Shown: positions 7,498 to 15,664 of the stretch, in pieces
Layout: each line of letters begins with the position of its first letter
How positions within the stretch are numbered: the stretch's first letter is position 1
NCBI RefSeq assembly: GCF_014466955.1
Contig: NZ_AP023396.1
Coordinates: forward strand, 4,836,001-4,900,000
Length of the DNA: 64,000 bases
Origin: Nocardia wallacei
GTDB lineage: Bacteria; Actinomycetota; Actinomycetes; Mycobacteriales; Mycobacteriaceae
Reading direction: 5' to 3'
The notes under the pieces: generated by a model
The model's input: the letters and a program-made list of their open reading frames with translations, nothing else
Told to the model about the DNA's origin: nothing
The model's database searches: none
Made by a program: the position numbers and the translations under genes

Positions 7498-8526
7498 ATG
7501 AGCGCTCCCACCGATCCCCCCGTAGCGCCGCTCAACGTGCTGGTCTGGCACGTTCTCGGACCCTGGACGACTTCCTTCGTCCAGGGTCCGCACCGCTATC
7601 TGCTGCCGACGGACCCGGCCCTGGGTGAATGGGCGCTGGGCCGACGCGGGCGACCGTGGCCGGATCGGGTGATCGAAGTGGCGCCGGCCGATCTGGCCGA
7701 TGCCGAGGTGGATGTGGTCGTGCTCCAGCGGCCGGGCGAGTTCGATCTGGCCCGGGAATGGCTCGGGCGAGCGCCGGGCACCGAGATCCCCGCGGTCTAC
7801 GTCGAGCACAACACACCCGGTGAGCACGCCGCGCTCTCCCGGCACCCGCTCGCCGACCGCACCGACATCCCGCTGGTGCACATCACCCATTTCAATCGGC
7901 TGATGTGGGACAACGGCCGCTGCCCGACCGAGGTGATCCCGCACGGCGTGCCCGACCCCGGGCACCTGTACACCGGGGAGCTGGCGCGGGTGGCGACGAT
8001 CGTGAACGAGCCGGTGCGCCGCCGGCGCATCGCCGGAACCGATCTGCTCGGCCCGCTCTCCGACGCCGCGCCGGTCGACGTGTTCGGTGTCGGCACCGCC
8101 GACGCGGCCGCGGCCGTGGACCGCCCGCCCGGCCGGGTGTGCGGCATGGGCGAGCTGGAACAGCCTGCGCTGCACCGGGAATTGGGGCGGCATCGCGTGT
8201 ACGCGCACACCCCGCGCTGGACGTCGCTGGGCGTGTCGGTGATCGAGGCGATGTATCTGGGGATGCCGATCGTGGCCGTCGGCACCACCGAGACCGCCAC
8301 GGCCATTCCCGCGGACGCCGGTGTGGTGTCCACCGATCCCGACATCCTCGCCCAGGCGATCCGCCAGTTCCTCGCCGAACCGGTCTTCGCCGAGATCACG
8401 GGAAAGTCCGCGCGGCAGTGGGCGCAGGCCAATTTCGGGATCGATGAATTCGTCCGCCGCTGGGATCGACTGCTGTCCGGCCTGGCCGGCGACCGCACCA
8501 CCCTCGCACAGGAAGGACAGCGCTGA
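7498..8526 (+). CDS. Glycosyltransferase (GT4-like), paralogue of 61973-63019
   Basis: A 342-residue GT-B-type protein. The N-terminus NVLVWHVLGPWTTSFVQG is followed by AVYVEHNTPG, the HITHFNRLMWDNG segment, and in the C-terminal half [19 protein letters not shown], where the Glu and Gly fit the nucleotide-sugar site of GT4-type enzymes. The acceptor is unknown. The ATG at 7498 is selected because an N-terminal extension has no homology to the paralogue and a stress promoter lies directly upstream. The stop overlaps the next start (TGATG). Confidence 0.82.
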   Translation: MSAPTDPPVAPLNVLVWHVLGPWTTSFVQGPHRYLLPTDPALGEWALGRRGRPWPDRVIEVAPADLADAEVDVVVLQRPGEFDLAREWLGRAPGTEIPAVYVEHNTPGEHAALSRHPLADRTDIPLVHITHFNRLMWDNGRCPTEVIPHGVPDPGHLYTGELARVATIVNEPVRRRRIAGTDLLGPLSDAAPVDVFGVGTADAAAAVDRPPGRVCGMGELEQPALHRELGRHRVYAHTPRWTSLGVSVIEAMYLGMPIVAVGTTETATAIPADAGVVSTDPDILAQAIRQFLAEPVFAEITGKSARQWAQANFGIDEFVRRWDRLLSGLAGDRTTLAQEGQR

Positions 8527-8870
8527 TGTCCCACACTCCGAAAGAACCGACCGGTGCCACCTTTTCCGACGCACCCGGCTCGGGCCGCCGACGCCGCTAC
8601 TCCCCCGACACCAAGCGCACCAGCCGTTCCCGCGCCGGTGAGTCCGTCGCCGACGCACTCAACTGGCCGGGGCTGACGCTGCTCGGCATCGGGCTGGTCG
8701 CGCTGGCGGCCACGCTCACCGCCGCGGGCTACGGCTTCGAAGGGTGGGCCGTGATCGGCGCCGTCGTCACCGCGGTCTGCCTGATCGCGGGCGTGGCCCT
8801 GGTGGCCGCCGAACACCACCGGATCCGGGCCCGCGCGGGCGGTCGTCTGCGCGACCCCGGCGGTCATTGA
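8526..8870 (+). CDS. UsfY-like small membrane protein
   Basis: A 114-residue protein with a basic, disordered N-terminus (~38 residues), the phrase AGESVADALNWPG, two membrane helices (~residues 50-90) and a short basic tail with AAEHHRIR. This arrangement resembles UsfY, a small protein first named from the mycobacterial sigF locus; molecular function is unknown. The ATG overlaps the stop of the glycosyltransferase gene by one base, so translation is probably coupled. Identification is by pattern, not by alignment. Confidence 0.62.
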   Translation: MSHTPKEPTGATFSDAPGSGRRRRYSPDTKRTSRSRAGESVADALNWPGLTLLGIGLVALAATLTAAGYGFEGWAVIGAVVTAVCLIAGVALVAAEHHRIRARAGGRLRDPGGH

Positions 8871-8909
8871 CGCTGCGGCACAGCATATTTCGCGCGCAGC
8901 CGGAAACAC

Positions 8910-8942
8910 GCACGGACCGCCGGTAGCACCGGCGGTCCGTGC
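8910..8942. terminator. Bidirectional hairpin terminator
   Basis: A perfect 15-bp stem (8910-8924 with 8928-8942) with loop AGC lies between convergent genes. Confidence 0.82.
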
Positions 8943-8954
8943 CCTCGGGACGGC

Positions 8955-9476
8955 TCAGCACTTCGCGAGCGCCGCCCGCACTTCGGTCAGGTGCTCTTCC
9001 ACGAGGGGCGTGGCCTGCTCCGCCACACCGCGCACGTCCGGCGCCCGGCCCGCCGCCAGCTCCTGCTGCCCGTTCCGCAGGGCGGCGAGATGGCCCTGCT
9101 CCTGCATCCGCAACCACGCGATGTCGAAATCGCGGCCGGTCCGCGGCGCGGTGTCCGCGAGCGATTGCGTCTGAGCGGAATTCGGCAGCGCCGGTAGCGC
9201 CACACCGTTGCGCGCGGCCGTCGCGGTCACCATCTGGTCGAGCCGCATATGGTCGGCCACCAGCGCGGGTGCCAGCTCCCGCACCGAGGGGCACGACGAC
9301 AGCGCGGTGGCGCGCCCGCCGGCGGCGATCTCGGTCAGATGACTCTGATGCGCCGCGATCAGGAAGTCTCGGTCGGGTTGCGACAGCGCGGCTTCCGCGT
9401 GCGCCGCTCCCGCGGCGCCGAAGCCCGCGGCCAGCACCGACACTCCCGCGATCAGGGCTCGTCGCAGCGTTGGCAT
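8955..9476 (-). CDS. Secreted DUF4142 protein
   Basis: A 173-residue exported protein. A signal peptide covers about residues 1-29 (RRALIAGVSVLAAGFGAAGAAHA), followed by a ferritin-like four-helix DUF4142 domain with the family opening LSQPDRDFLIAAHQSHLTEI and later HMRLDQM and RDFDIAWLRMQEQGH. Function is unknown. The start at 9476 has AAGGAGGT 5 bases upstream. A weak stress-type promoter (GCGT-N15-GGGCAA) is at 9516-9540. Confidence 0.88.
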   Translation of the reverse strand: MPTLRRALIAGVSVLAAGFGAAGAAHAEAALSQPDRDFLIAAHQSHLTEIAAGGRATALSSCPSVRELAPALVADHMRLDQMVTATAARNGVALPALPNSAQTQSLADTAPRTGRDFDIAWLRMQEQGHLAALRNGQQELAAGRAPDVRGVAEQATPLVEEHLTEVRAALAKC

Positions 9477-9515
9477 GCTACCTCCTTGTTCGAAATGGGT
9501 TCCCCCGCTTCGCGA

Positions 9516-9540
9516 TTGCCCAGGATCGGTGCCGATACGC
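9516..9540 (-). promoter_or_regulatory. Possible SigF/SigB-type promoter for the DUF4142 gene
   Basis: The minus strand reads GCGT, 15 bases, GGGCAA. Both boxes deviate from the best consensus, so this is a weaker member. Confidence 0.35.
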
Positions 9541-9807
9541 GCGGCTCGCTCCGGGAAAATTCGGCGAATTCGCCCGGCCGCGGCGGCGTTCCGGGCAGGT
9601 CCGCAAATACTTGGAACCGGACACCAAGATCGGTAGGTGCGCCTCGCAAGCCGACCTGCCGGGTACCATCGTCGCTATCCAGCTCGCGTGTAGCAGACCG
9701 GTAAAGTCCGTCACAAAGTTGCGAATTTTCCATCCGTCAGATGACGCGGCAACGAATAGCAACTACTCAGCACTCGAAATGCCCTCTGCGAGTGCGTATT
9801 CGATGTT

Positions 9808-9847
9808 GCAGATGCACTTGCATATGCTCGCTACACCGACTTAGACT
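9808..9847 (+). promoter_or_regulatory. Promoter with palindromic -35 region, shared with 11763-11802
   Basis: GCAGATGCACTTGCAT at 9808-9823 contains the palindrome ATGCA-CT-TGCAT; its TTGCAT (9818-9823) is followed after 18 bases by TAGACT (9842-9847). The copy at 11763 has the same 16-mer with one change and the same 18-base gap to TAGACT. Confidence 0.7.
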
Positions 9848-9877
9848 CGACGTGCAAGGCAGTACAGGGGACTACCA

Positions 9878-10201
9878 GTGAGCCGTCAGGTGAACCGGAG
9901 GTCAATTCTCACCATCGGTTCAGCTCACGGCCGGGCGTCAGGGGCTCGAATGAACCAGCCAATGGGTCTCGGCCGACTCGGACTTATCGATAGAGGCCGG
10001 GCCGAGGAACATAACTACTCGCGGGAGACCGCGACACGATTCGTCATCAACGCGGTCGAGTCCACCGGCGCGGCCACGCGTGACGACTTCGATATCGACC
10101 GTATCGTCACCACCGCCCACGCACAGGTGAACGATTGGGATTTCCACTCGATGCACCCGGAAGCGTTCTGGCGTATCGCTTCCAGCTTCATTCGGCAGTG
10201 A
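9878..10201 (+). CDS. Small hypothetical protein
   Basis: A 107-residue soluble protein I do not recognise. The GTG at 9878 has AGGGGA about 7 bases upstream; an internal ATG at 9950 is an alternative. No membrane segment or known motif is visible; the C-terminal half (residues ~50-107) is mixed acidic and aromatic (DDFDIDRIVTTAHAQVNDWDF). It lies 31 bases downstream of the TTGCAT-N18-TAGACT promoter and converges on the Scr1 regulator, so it may be a target of, or partner to, that locus. Codon use is slightly less GC-biased than neighbours. Confidence 0.5.
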   Translation: MSRQVNRRSILTIGSAHGRASGARMNQPMGLGRLGLIDRGRAEEHNYSRETATRFVINAVESTGAATRDDFDIDRIVTTAHAQVNDWDFHSMHPEAFWRIASSFIRQ

Positions 10202-10210
10202 CGGAGTACA

Positions 10211-10235
10211 GCCGCCTCGTCTACAGCGAGGCGGC
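10211..10235. terminator. Bidirectional hairpin terminator
   Basis: A 9-bp perfect stem (GCCGCCTCG with CGAGGCGGC) with a 7-base loop between convergent genes; it overlaps the stop codon of the Scr1 gene. Confidence 0.65.
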
Positions 10236-11108
10236 CGCTTCCTGCATCACGACGCGTGATCGGGCCGGCGCCTCGGCCTGCACGCTCAGCCGGTCCATGA
10301 CCTGGCGGTACCGTTCCAGGTCCTGCTCCCGGTCCAGATACAACGCGCTGGTCAGCTGTTCCATATAGATGATGTCGGGCAGTTCCGGCTCGGCGAACCG
10401 CAGCATGGTGAACGAACTGCCCGCCGCCGCATGACCTCCGGCGGCATACGGCAGGATCTGGATCGTCACGTTCGGGCGGTTCGACATCTCGATCAGGTGC
10501 TCGATCTGCGCCCGCAGCACCTCGCTACCGCCGATGGGCCGGTGCAGGACGGCTTCGTCCAGAACCGCCCACAGGGTGGGCCCGCCGCGCCGGTCGAGGA
10601 TCTGCTGGCGACGCTTGCGCAACTCCACGCGCCTGGCCGTCTCGGAGTTCTCGTGGCCGAGCGCGACCACCGCGCGCATGTACTCCTCGGTCTGCAACAG
10701 ACCCGGAACCAGTTGGCCCTCGAAGGTTCTGATCGACTTGGCCGCGTGTTCGAGGCCCAGGTAGGTCTCGAACCAGGGCGGCAGCAGGTCGCTGTAGCGA
10801 TGCCACCAGCCCCGCTGGTTCGCATTGCGCACCAGCTCGAGAAACATTTCCCGTTGTTCGGGATCGTCGACGCCGTACAGCGACAACAGATCGCGGATAT
10901 CGCGTTCCTTGAATCCGGTTCGCCCGAGTTCCAGGCGGCTGATCTTGGCATGCGAGCCGCGAATGTGCTCACCCGCGGCCTCCCGGGTGATGTTGGCGTC
11001 CTCGCGGAGCCGACGGAGCTGCCCGCCGACCGCGATCCGCAGCGCGGTCGGACCACGCTCGGCGACAAGCGATTCCGCGTGGCCGATCCGGACGGGTTGA
11101 CCGATCAT
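10221..11108 (-). CDS. Scr1-type XRE regulator (HTH + DUF5753)
   Basis: A 295-residue transcription factor. An N-terminal XRE helix-turn-helix (residues ~28-85, including AGEHIRGSHAKISRLELGRT) is followed by the DUF5753 domain (WFETYLGLE, EGQLVPGLLQTEEYMRA, LDEAVLHRPIGG, ILPYAAGGHAA). Members of this family commonly stand beside DUF397 proteins, as here (11199-11432). Ligand and targets are unknown. The paralogue at 24586-25473 has the same length. Confidence 0.9.
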   Translation of the reverse strand: MIGQPVRIGHAESLVAERGPTALRIAVGGQLRRLREDANITREAAGEHIRGSHAKISRLELGRTGFKERDIRDLLSLYGVDDPEQREMFLELVRNANQRGWWHRYSDLLPPWFETYLGLEHAAKSIRTFEGQLVPGLLQTEEYMRAVVALGHENSETARRVELRKRRQQILDRRGGPTLWAVLDEAVLHRPIGGSEVLRAQIEHLIEMSNRPNVTIQILPYAAGGHAAAGSSFTMLRFAEPELPDIIYMEQLTSALYLDREQDLERYRQVMDRLSVQAEAPARSRVVMQEAAASL

Positions 11109-11198
11109 GAGTCCTACTCCGATGCTCGACGATCATCGGCAGTGAGGTCACAACCAACCCGTCGCAGACCGCACCGCGCCGGTTGCCAATGTTACCGC

Positions 11199-11432
11199 TC
11201 AGCTCGCCAGGTCGTCGAATTCCCCGCTCTTCGCGCCGCGCAGGAATGCGTCGATTTCCGGACGTGTGTAGACCAGAACTGCGCCTTCGGGATCGCGCGA
11301 ATTGCGAACGGCGACCAAACCGTTCGCTAGATCCGCCACCTCGACGCAGTTTCCGCTCGGGTTGCTGAACGTGCTCTTACGCCAACTCAGATCGGAGGGG
11401 CGACCAACGCCCATCGCCGTCGTATCGGTCAT
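11199..11432 (-). CDS. DUF397 protein
   Basis: A 77-residue protein with the DUF397 core WRKSTFSNPSGNCVEVADL, VAVRNSRDPEGAVLVYT and EIDAFLRGAKSGEFD. These small proteins act with the adjacent Scr1-type XRE regulator in actinobacteria, probably as partner or antagonist. The ATG at 11432 has AGGGAG 7 bases upstream and agrees with family N-termini. The gene precedes the Scr1 regulator by 90 bases on the same strand. Confidence 0.9.
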   Translation of the reverse strand: MTDTTAMGVGRPSDLSWRKSTFSNPSGNCVEVADLANGLVAVRNSRDPEGAVLVYTRPEIDAFLRGAKSGEFDDLAS

Positions 11433-11909
11433 TGCTGTCTCCCTGCTCGGTGACGCCGCCTCGCGCGGCGGGGTCAGTGCTTGCATCTGTTCGCGCAAAT
11501 GTTCTTACAGTTGAAACCGACAGTGAGACGATAGCACGCCAGTTGCCCGCGATCGAGACTTTGCGACAGACCCGAACAGCAAGAGCGGCAAAGACTTTGA
11601 TCTTGACCCGCCGACCGGCACGGCAGCCGGATGAGCTGCGGAAATCATTGTTCCGACCGGTCGGTTATGTCCGAATCACGTGGCCGGGAATGCAAGCGGG
11701 GCAACAATGACCGTCAGTGTGCAGGCGCAGACGGAAGCCGCTCGACACGTCGCTACGACTGTGCAGATGTACTTGCATCCGTCTGTCACAGCCGCATAGA
11801 CTTCCTCTCGACGAGGATGGCCGGACCGCGCCGGATCGTATGGGAGCCCCGCGCCAGCAATCGCCAGCGTCGCCAGTTCTACCCTCCGCGAACGGCCGAA
11901 GGCATTCCC
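11433..11909. other. Intergenic region between DUF397 and the gene at 11910
   Basis: Contains the strong promoter at 11763-11802 and a weaker third element: TTGCAT at 11481-11486 followed after 19 bases by TACAGT (11506-11511). A 30-codon ORF at 11707-11799 has only a weak ribosome site and ends inside the promoter, so it is not called a gene. Confidence 0.5.
11763..11802 (+). promoter_or_regulatory. Promoter with palindromic -35 region, twin of 9808-9847
   Basis: GCAGATGTACTTGCAT (11763-11778), then 18 bases from TTGCAT to TAGACT (11797-11802). Both boxes and spacing equal those of the copy at 9808-9847 while the spacer differs, so the shared elements are probably under selection. Confidence 0.7.
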
Positions 11910-12107
11910 ATGACTCACACGTTGCAGCATTCCGCTACCCGGAGTTCCGCCGCGGGCGCCGATCCCTCCGACGACTGCGCCGACGAACCCCACAACCTCA
12001 CCTATCGCCGCGCCCGCAGCATTCTGCGCGCCCACGATCGCCATGTCGGATGCCGACAGTGGGTCGCGGCGGCCGCGTACCTCTCCGCCGGCCTGGACGA
12101 CGAGTAG
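11910..12107 (+). CDS. Small hypothetical protein
   Basis: A 65-residue protein I cannot assign. The N-terminal 30 residues are Ser/Ala/Asp rich; the C-terminal half is a conserved-looking helix pair with RRARSILRAHDRHVGCRQWV and AAAAYLS. GAAGG lies 7 bases before the ATG. The gene is 107 bases downstream of the TTGCAT-N18-TAGACT promoter. Small proteins of this shape are frequent near Scr1-type regulators in actinobacteria, which is the only functional hint. Confidence 0.5.
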   Translation: MTHTLQHSATRSSAAGADPSDDCADEPHNLTYRRARSILRAHDRHVGCRQWVAAAAYLSAGLDDE

Positions 12108-12224
12108 CGTCAAGCCCGCTGAACGCCAATTCCACGCGCGGGCAACGGATCCGTGCGGATTCCGGGCCTGGCCGGGTATCCACCATGGAGTAAGAGGACT
12201 GTAGTCGCGCGGAACGAGCTCATC

Positions 12225-12506
12225 ATGATCGTCCAAGCCGCACACGAATTCATCCTGGCGCAGGTGACCAACCCGACGCCGGAGACTCCTCCGGCCGCCG
12301 ACAAGATCTTGAAGCTGGTTCGCTACTTCACCTGGTTCGTCCTGCTGTCCGGAACCACGGCGATCATCTATGCCGGAGGCAGATTCGCCTGGGAGAAGTG
12401 GAACGGCGGCGCGATGCAATCGCCGAAGATGGTGGCCGGCGCCCTCGTCGGCGGCGTCCTGGCCACCAGCGCCGGCACCATCATGAATGCGATCATCGGG
12501 ACGTGA
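12225..12506 (+). CDS. Small two-helix membrane protein, pilin-like (VirB2/TrbC-like shape)
   Basis: A 93-residue protein: a short N-terminal part, then two membrane helices (FTWFVLLSGTTAIIYAGGRFA and a GALVGGVLATSAGTIMNAI helix) joined by a basic loop. The shape is that of the small VirB2/TrbC-like proteins carried by actinobacterial conjugative elements, but no other transfer gene is present here, so the function is open. The start at 12225 is the best-supported Met; upstream codons lack a ribosome site. Confidence 0.5.
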   Translation: MIVQAAHEFILAQVTNPTPETPPAADKILKLVRYFTWFVLLSGTTAIIYAGGRFAWEKWNGGAMQSPKMVAGALVGGVLATSAGTIMNAIIGT

Positions 12507-12521
12507 CCGCCCGCGCGGTCA
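12504..12521. terminator. Short hairpin formed by two facing stop codons
   Basis: TGACCGC (12504-12510) pairs with GCGGTCA (12515-12521); each arm contains the stop codon of one of the convergent genes. Confidence 0.45.
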
Positions 12522-13415
12522 GGACCGTACGGCGGTGACCAGGCTGACCAGTGTCGAGACCAGTCCGTCCGCCTGCCGGCCCGGGGCCGGACGCCCGTTG
12601 GCGCGCAGGTAATCCGGGACGTCGACGCGTTCGGCGGTCCAACCGCGCGCACCGAACCAACCGGTCGCCTCGCTGCGGGGTTCGTTGTAGATCAGGCGAA
12701 TCCACTCGTTGCGGCCGTGCTCGGTCTCGTCGGCGTGCTCGGTGAACGCGGCGGCGGCCGACTCCGACAGCAGATCCATCTGCTCGACGGCGACGCGGCT
12801 GCCGGGCGCGCTGAGTGAATGGATGGTGTCGAACAGCTGCTCGGTCGCGTCGGCGGGCAGATAGACGAGCAGGCCCTCGACCAGCCAGGCCGTGGGCGCC
12901 GAGGGGTCGAACCCGTTGTCGCGCAGCGCTCGTGGCCAGTCGTCGCGCAGGTCCACCGCGATCTCGCGGCGCGTGGCACGCGGTTCGTCACCGTTGCCCG
13001 CGAGCACCGCGCGCTTGAAGTCCAGCACCTGCGGCCGATCCAGCTCGTAGACCACGGTGCCGTCGGGCCAGGGCAGCCGGTAGGCGCGGGCGTCCAGGCC
13101 CGCGGCCACGATCACCACCTGCCGGATCCCGTCCGCCGCGGCCGTACGGGCGTAGTCGTCGAAATATTTGGTGCGGGCGGCCTGGAATTCCTGGAAATCC
13201 TTGCCGAATTCGGTCTCGGTGAGCGGGTGTCCGGGCACATCGCCGTCGAGCAGCGCCGACCATTCGGCACCCGCCGCACGCAGGAAGTCCTCGGCGAACG
13301 GATCTTCCGCCAAGGCTCCCGGCTCGTCACCCGCCAGGGCGCGCGCGGCGGCCACGAACAGCGCCGTCGACCCCACACCGGTCTTGATATCCCACGTATC
13401 TCCCTCGGTACGCAT
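12519..13415 (-). CDS. Class I SAM-dependent methyltransferase (TIGR00027 type)
   Basis: A 298-residue member of the leucine-carboxyl-methyltransferase-like group that is greatly expanded in mycobacteria and nocardiae. Signatures: DTWDIKTGVGSTALFVAAARA at the N-terminus, DPFAEDFL, the SAM loop VVIVAAGLDARAYRL near residue 90, VYELDRPQVLDFK, and LVEGLLVYLP near residue 185. The substrate is unknown for the family. The start at 13415 (MRTEG) is preferred because upstream codons lack homology. It is convergent with the small membrane protein. Confidence 0.88.
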   Translation of the reverse strand: MRTEGDTWDIKTGVGSTALFVAAARALAGDEPGALAEDPFAEDFLRAAGAEWSALLDGDVPGHPLTETEFGKDFQEFQAARTKYFDDYARTAAADGIRQVVIVAAGLDARAYRLPWPDGTVVYELDRPQVLDFKRAVLAGNGDEPRATRREIAVDLRDDWPRALRDNGFDPSAPTAWLVEGLLVYLPADATEQLFDTIHSLSAPGSRVAVEQMDLLSESAAAAFTEHADETEHGRNEWIRLIYNEPRSEATGWFGARGWTAERVDVPDYLRANGRPAPGRQADGLVSTLVSLVTAVRS

Positions 13416-13534
13416 GATCGACAACCTACCCCCCGACGGCCCCGCCAGCATCCGGACACCGCACTCCACCCCTGACAAGCCGTTCGAATACCGCTACACC
13501 CCAGTCTTTTTCAGCTCTCACCAGGCGGTACGCC

Positions 13535-14731
13535 CTACCGGGATGGTTTGGCGGGCGTCTCAGGCGTGCGTCGGGGTGGTGTCGTGGCGGGCGAGGGGTG
13601 GGCGACGGTGATACGGCGGAGGAGCCACTCGGCGGGGCCGTAGCGGAAACGGCGGAGCCATAGGGCGCTCAGGGCCAGTTGGGCGCAGAAGACCGTGAGT
13701 GCGACCGCGACCAGGCCGGCTGGGGAGACCGAACCCGCTGCGCCCACGCCTATTCCGGTGAACAGCAGCAGGCCGATGGCGGATTGGGCCAGGTAGTTGG
13801 TCAGGGCGATGCGGCCCGCCGGTGCCAGTGCACCGCGCAGCCAGGCGGTTCGGGGGTGGTGCAGCAGCCGCAGCAGGGTCGCCACGTAGGCCGCGGACAG
13901 CAGGGGCGCGCTGGCGATGCCCGCCGCTGCCGCGAGGGTATCGGACGGACCGCCGCCCCAGGCGTAGGCCAGCCCACCGGCCAGGCCGAGCGGAAAACCG
14001 ATCCACTGCGTCCGGCGCAGCACCGGCTCGTCACCGCGGACGCGGGCCAGCAGTCCGCGCCGCCCGGCGACCATGCCGAGCAGGAACATCGCCAGCGCGG
14101 TCGGGCCCTGCAGCGAGAGTGCCTGCGCCACCAGCAGTCCCAGGCCGGACAGGTGCTGACCGACGATATCGCCCCAGCCACCCAGCATCGCCGCGGTCTG
14201 GTCGGCGGCCTCGGCCCGGGCCTGGTCGGCGGCCGGGAAGAACGACGCCGTATCGACGAACAGTCCCGCGGCGACGGTGGACACCAGCACGACGGCGTAG
14301 ATCCAGCCCGATGTCCGCAGCGCCGTGCGGTCGCGAATATCCCGAAGCCACAACAGGATCAGACAGGCCACGACGTAGGTGGTCAGGATGTCGCCGCCGT
14401 AGAGGAACACGGTGTGCAGCACGCCGAATACGAACAATCCCGCGATGCGGCGCAGCATGCGCGGCACGAACGCCGCCTCGGCCCGTTCGGCGGCGGCCAG
14501 CTGCAGGGTGAAGCTGTAACCGAACAGGAACGAGAACAGCAGGTAGAACTTCATGCTCACCAGTGCTTCGAGTCCCATCCGCACGGCCTCGTCCAGCGCG
14601 CCGGAGTACGCCGGATCGGTGACGAGATTGCCGGGATAGGCCGAGGCCATGAACGTGATGTTGACGAGAAAGATGCCGAGCAGCGCGAATCCGCGCAGCG
14701 CGTCGACATCGTGAATGCGCTGGTGAGGCAT
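13535..14731 (-). CDS. DUF418 multi-pass membrane protein
   Basis: A 398-residue integral membrane protein with about ten helices. The N-terminus DVDALRGFALLGIFLVNI and the C-terminal DUF418 part (ALTNYLAQSAIGLLLFTGIG, later LRRFRYGPAEWLLR) are typical of the family, which resembles acyltransferase-type membrane proteins but has no proven activity. The start at 14731 has GGGGGAGG 6 bases upstream. It is divergent from a TetR regulator that probably controls it. Confidence 0.87.
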   Translation of the reverse strand: MPHQRIHDVDALRGFALLGIFLVNITFMASAYPGNLVTDPAYSGALDEAVRMGLEALVSMKFYLLFSFLFGYSFTLQLAAAERAEAAFVPRMLRRIAGLFVFGVLHTVFLYGGDILTTYVVACLILLWLRDIRDRTALRTSGWIYAVVLVSTVAAGLFVDTASFFPAADQARAEAADQTAAMLGGWGDIVGQHLSGLGLLVAQALSLQGPTALAMFLLGMVAGRRGLLARVRGDEPVLRRTQWIGFPLGLAGGLAYAWGGGPSDTLAAAAGIASAPLLSAAYVATLLRLLHHPRTAWLRGALAPAGRIALTNYLAQSAIGLLLFTGIGVGAAGSVSPAGLVAVALTVFCAQLALSALWLRRFRYGPAEWLLRRITVAHPSPATTPPRRTPETPAKPSR

Positions 14732-14777
14732 GTTTTCCTCCCCCGGCGACCAGGTCGCGAGAGTTAATATCCGATAG

Positions 14778-14805
14778 ATACTTTCCATGGGATACTATCC
14801 TGTGG
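14778..14805. promoter_or_regulatory. 14-bp direct repeat in the DUF418/TetR divergent region
   Basis: Two adjacent 14-bp units (14778-14791 and 14792-14805) agree at 10 of 14 positions (ATACTNTCC core). TACTAT at 14793-14798 could also be a -10 box for the TetR gene. A TetR binding site is likely here. Confidence 0.4.
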
Positions 14806-14848
14806 ACACGGCCGATGCCAGGATGGATTCCGTGCCAGGAGGTGACGA

Positions 14849-15664
14849 ATGAGGGAGCCGGGCGCCGCGGCCGTCCCGCCCGAGTTGGCGCGGCTGTGGC
14901 GGCTGCCCGTTCCGCACCGGCAGGGCCGACCGCCCGCGCTGGATGTGGAGACCGTCGTCGCGGCCGCGATCGAGCTCGCGGATGGACAGGGGCTCGCCGC
15001 GGTGACGCTCGAAAAGGTCGCGCGGGCACTGGGTTTCACCAAGATGGCGCTCTACCGCCACGTCGGTTCGAAAGAGCACCTGCTGGAGTTGATGGCGGAC
15101 CGGGCCGTCGGTGCCCCGCCAGACATCCACCATCCGCCCCGCCTGTGGCGGACCGCGCTCACCGAATGCGCGCTCGCCCTGCGCGATTGCTATACCCGCC
15201 GGGGCTGGCTGCTGCATGTGCCGCTCACCGGACCGCCACGCGGCCCCCACTCGATCGCCTGGGTCGACGTGCAACTGCGCGCACTGCGCGGCGCGACACT
15301 GAACGAGGCCACCAAGCTGGGTCTGCTGATGCCGCTGGACGGTTACGTCCGCCAGGCCTGCCTGCAGGAGCAGCAGATGCGAGCCGGACGCGGCGAACGC
15401 GACCAGGCCGCGGTCGAATTCGAGTACGGCACCACCCTGGCTCGGCTGGTCGACCCGGATCGCTACCCGTATGCCGCGAAACTATTTGCCGCAGCACCTT
15501 TTCCGGAGCCCACCGAACCGGGCCGGGATATCGCCGCCGAGGATTTCCGGTTCGGGCTCGACGTCGTCCTCGACGGTATCGCGGCGGTACTGGCCCGCGC
15601 TCAGGGCGAGGGCGGCATGATCGGCGGCGCGAACACCTCGTCGAGCGGGGTCGGGCCGGTGTAG
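14849..15664 (+). CDS. TetR/AcrR family regulator
   Basis: A 271-residue repressor. The HTH lies at residues ~30-78 (VVAAAIELADGQGLAAVTLE, VARALGFTKMALYRHVGSKEHLLELM), followed by a TetR_C-type ligand domain. AGGAGG is 7 bases before the ATG. It is transcribed away from the DUF418 gene across the direct repeat at 14778-14805. Its last 64 bases overlap the end of the convergent small Cys-rich gene. Confidence 0.9.
   Translation: MREPGAAAVPPELARLWRLPVPHRQGRPPALDVETVVAAAIELADGQGLAAVTLEKVARALGFTKMALYRHVGSKEHLLELMADRAVGAPPDIHHPPRLWRTALTECALALRDCYTRRGWLLHVPLTGPPRGPHSIAWVDVQLRALRGATLNEATKLGLLMPLDGYVRQACLQEQQMRAGRGERDQAAVEFEYGTTLARLVDPDRYPYAAKLFAAAPFPEPTEPGRDIAAEDFRFGLDVVLDGIAAVLARAQGEGGMIGGANTSSSGVGPV

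Larger units (their letters stand above)
9477..9877. other. Intergenic region, relatively AT-rich
   Basis: About 400 bases without a convincing gene. It holds the weak promoter at 9516-9540 for the DUF4142 gene and the strong promoter at 9808-9847 reading toward 9878. A 21-codon ORF at 9779-9844 has no ribosome site and is explained by the promoter sequence. Confidence 0.6.

Noticed and set aside
9779..9844. Short ORF with a LQMHLH motif, similar to one at 11707-11799 (VQMYLH)
   Set aside because: The similarity is caused by the shared promoter 16-mer; the first has no ribosome site and the second only a weak one, and both end in the -10 box.
12225..12506. Evidence for an integrated conjugative element
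   Set aside because: Only one VirB2-like small membrane protein is seen; no relaxase, coupling protein, integrase or attachment site is nearby.
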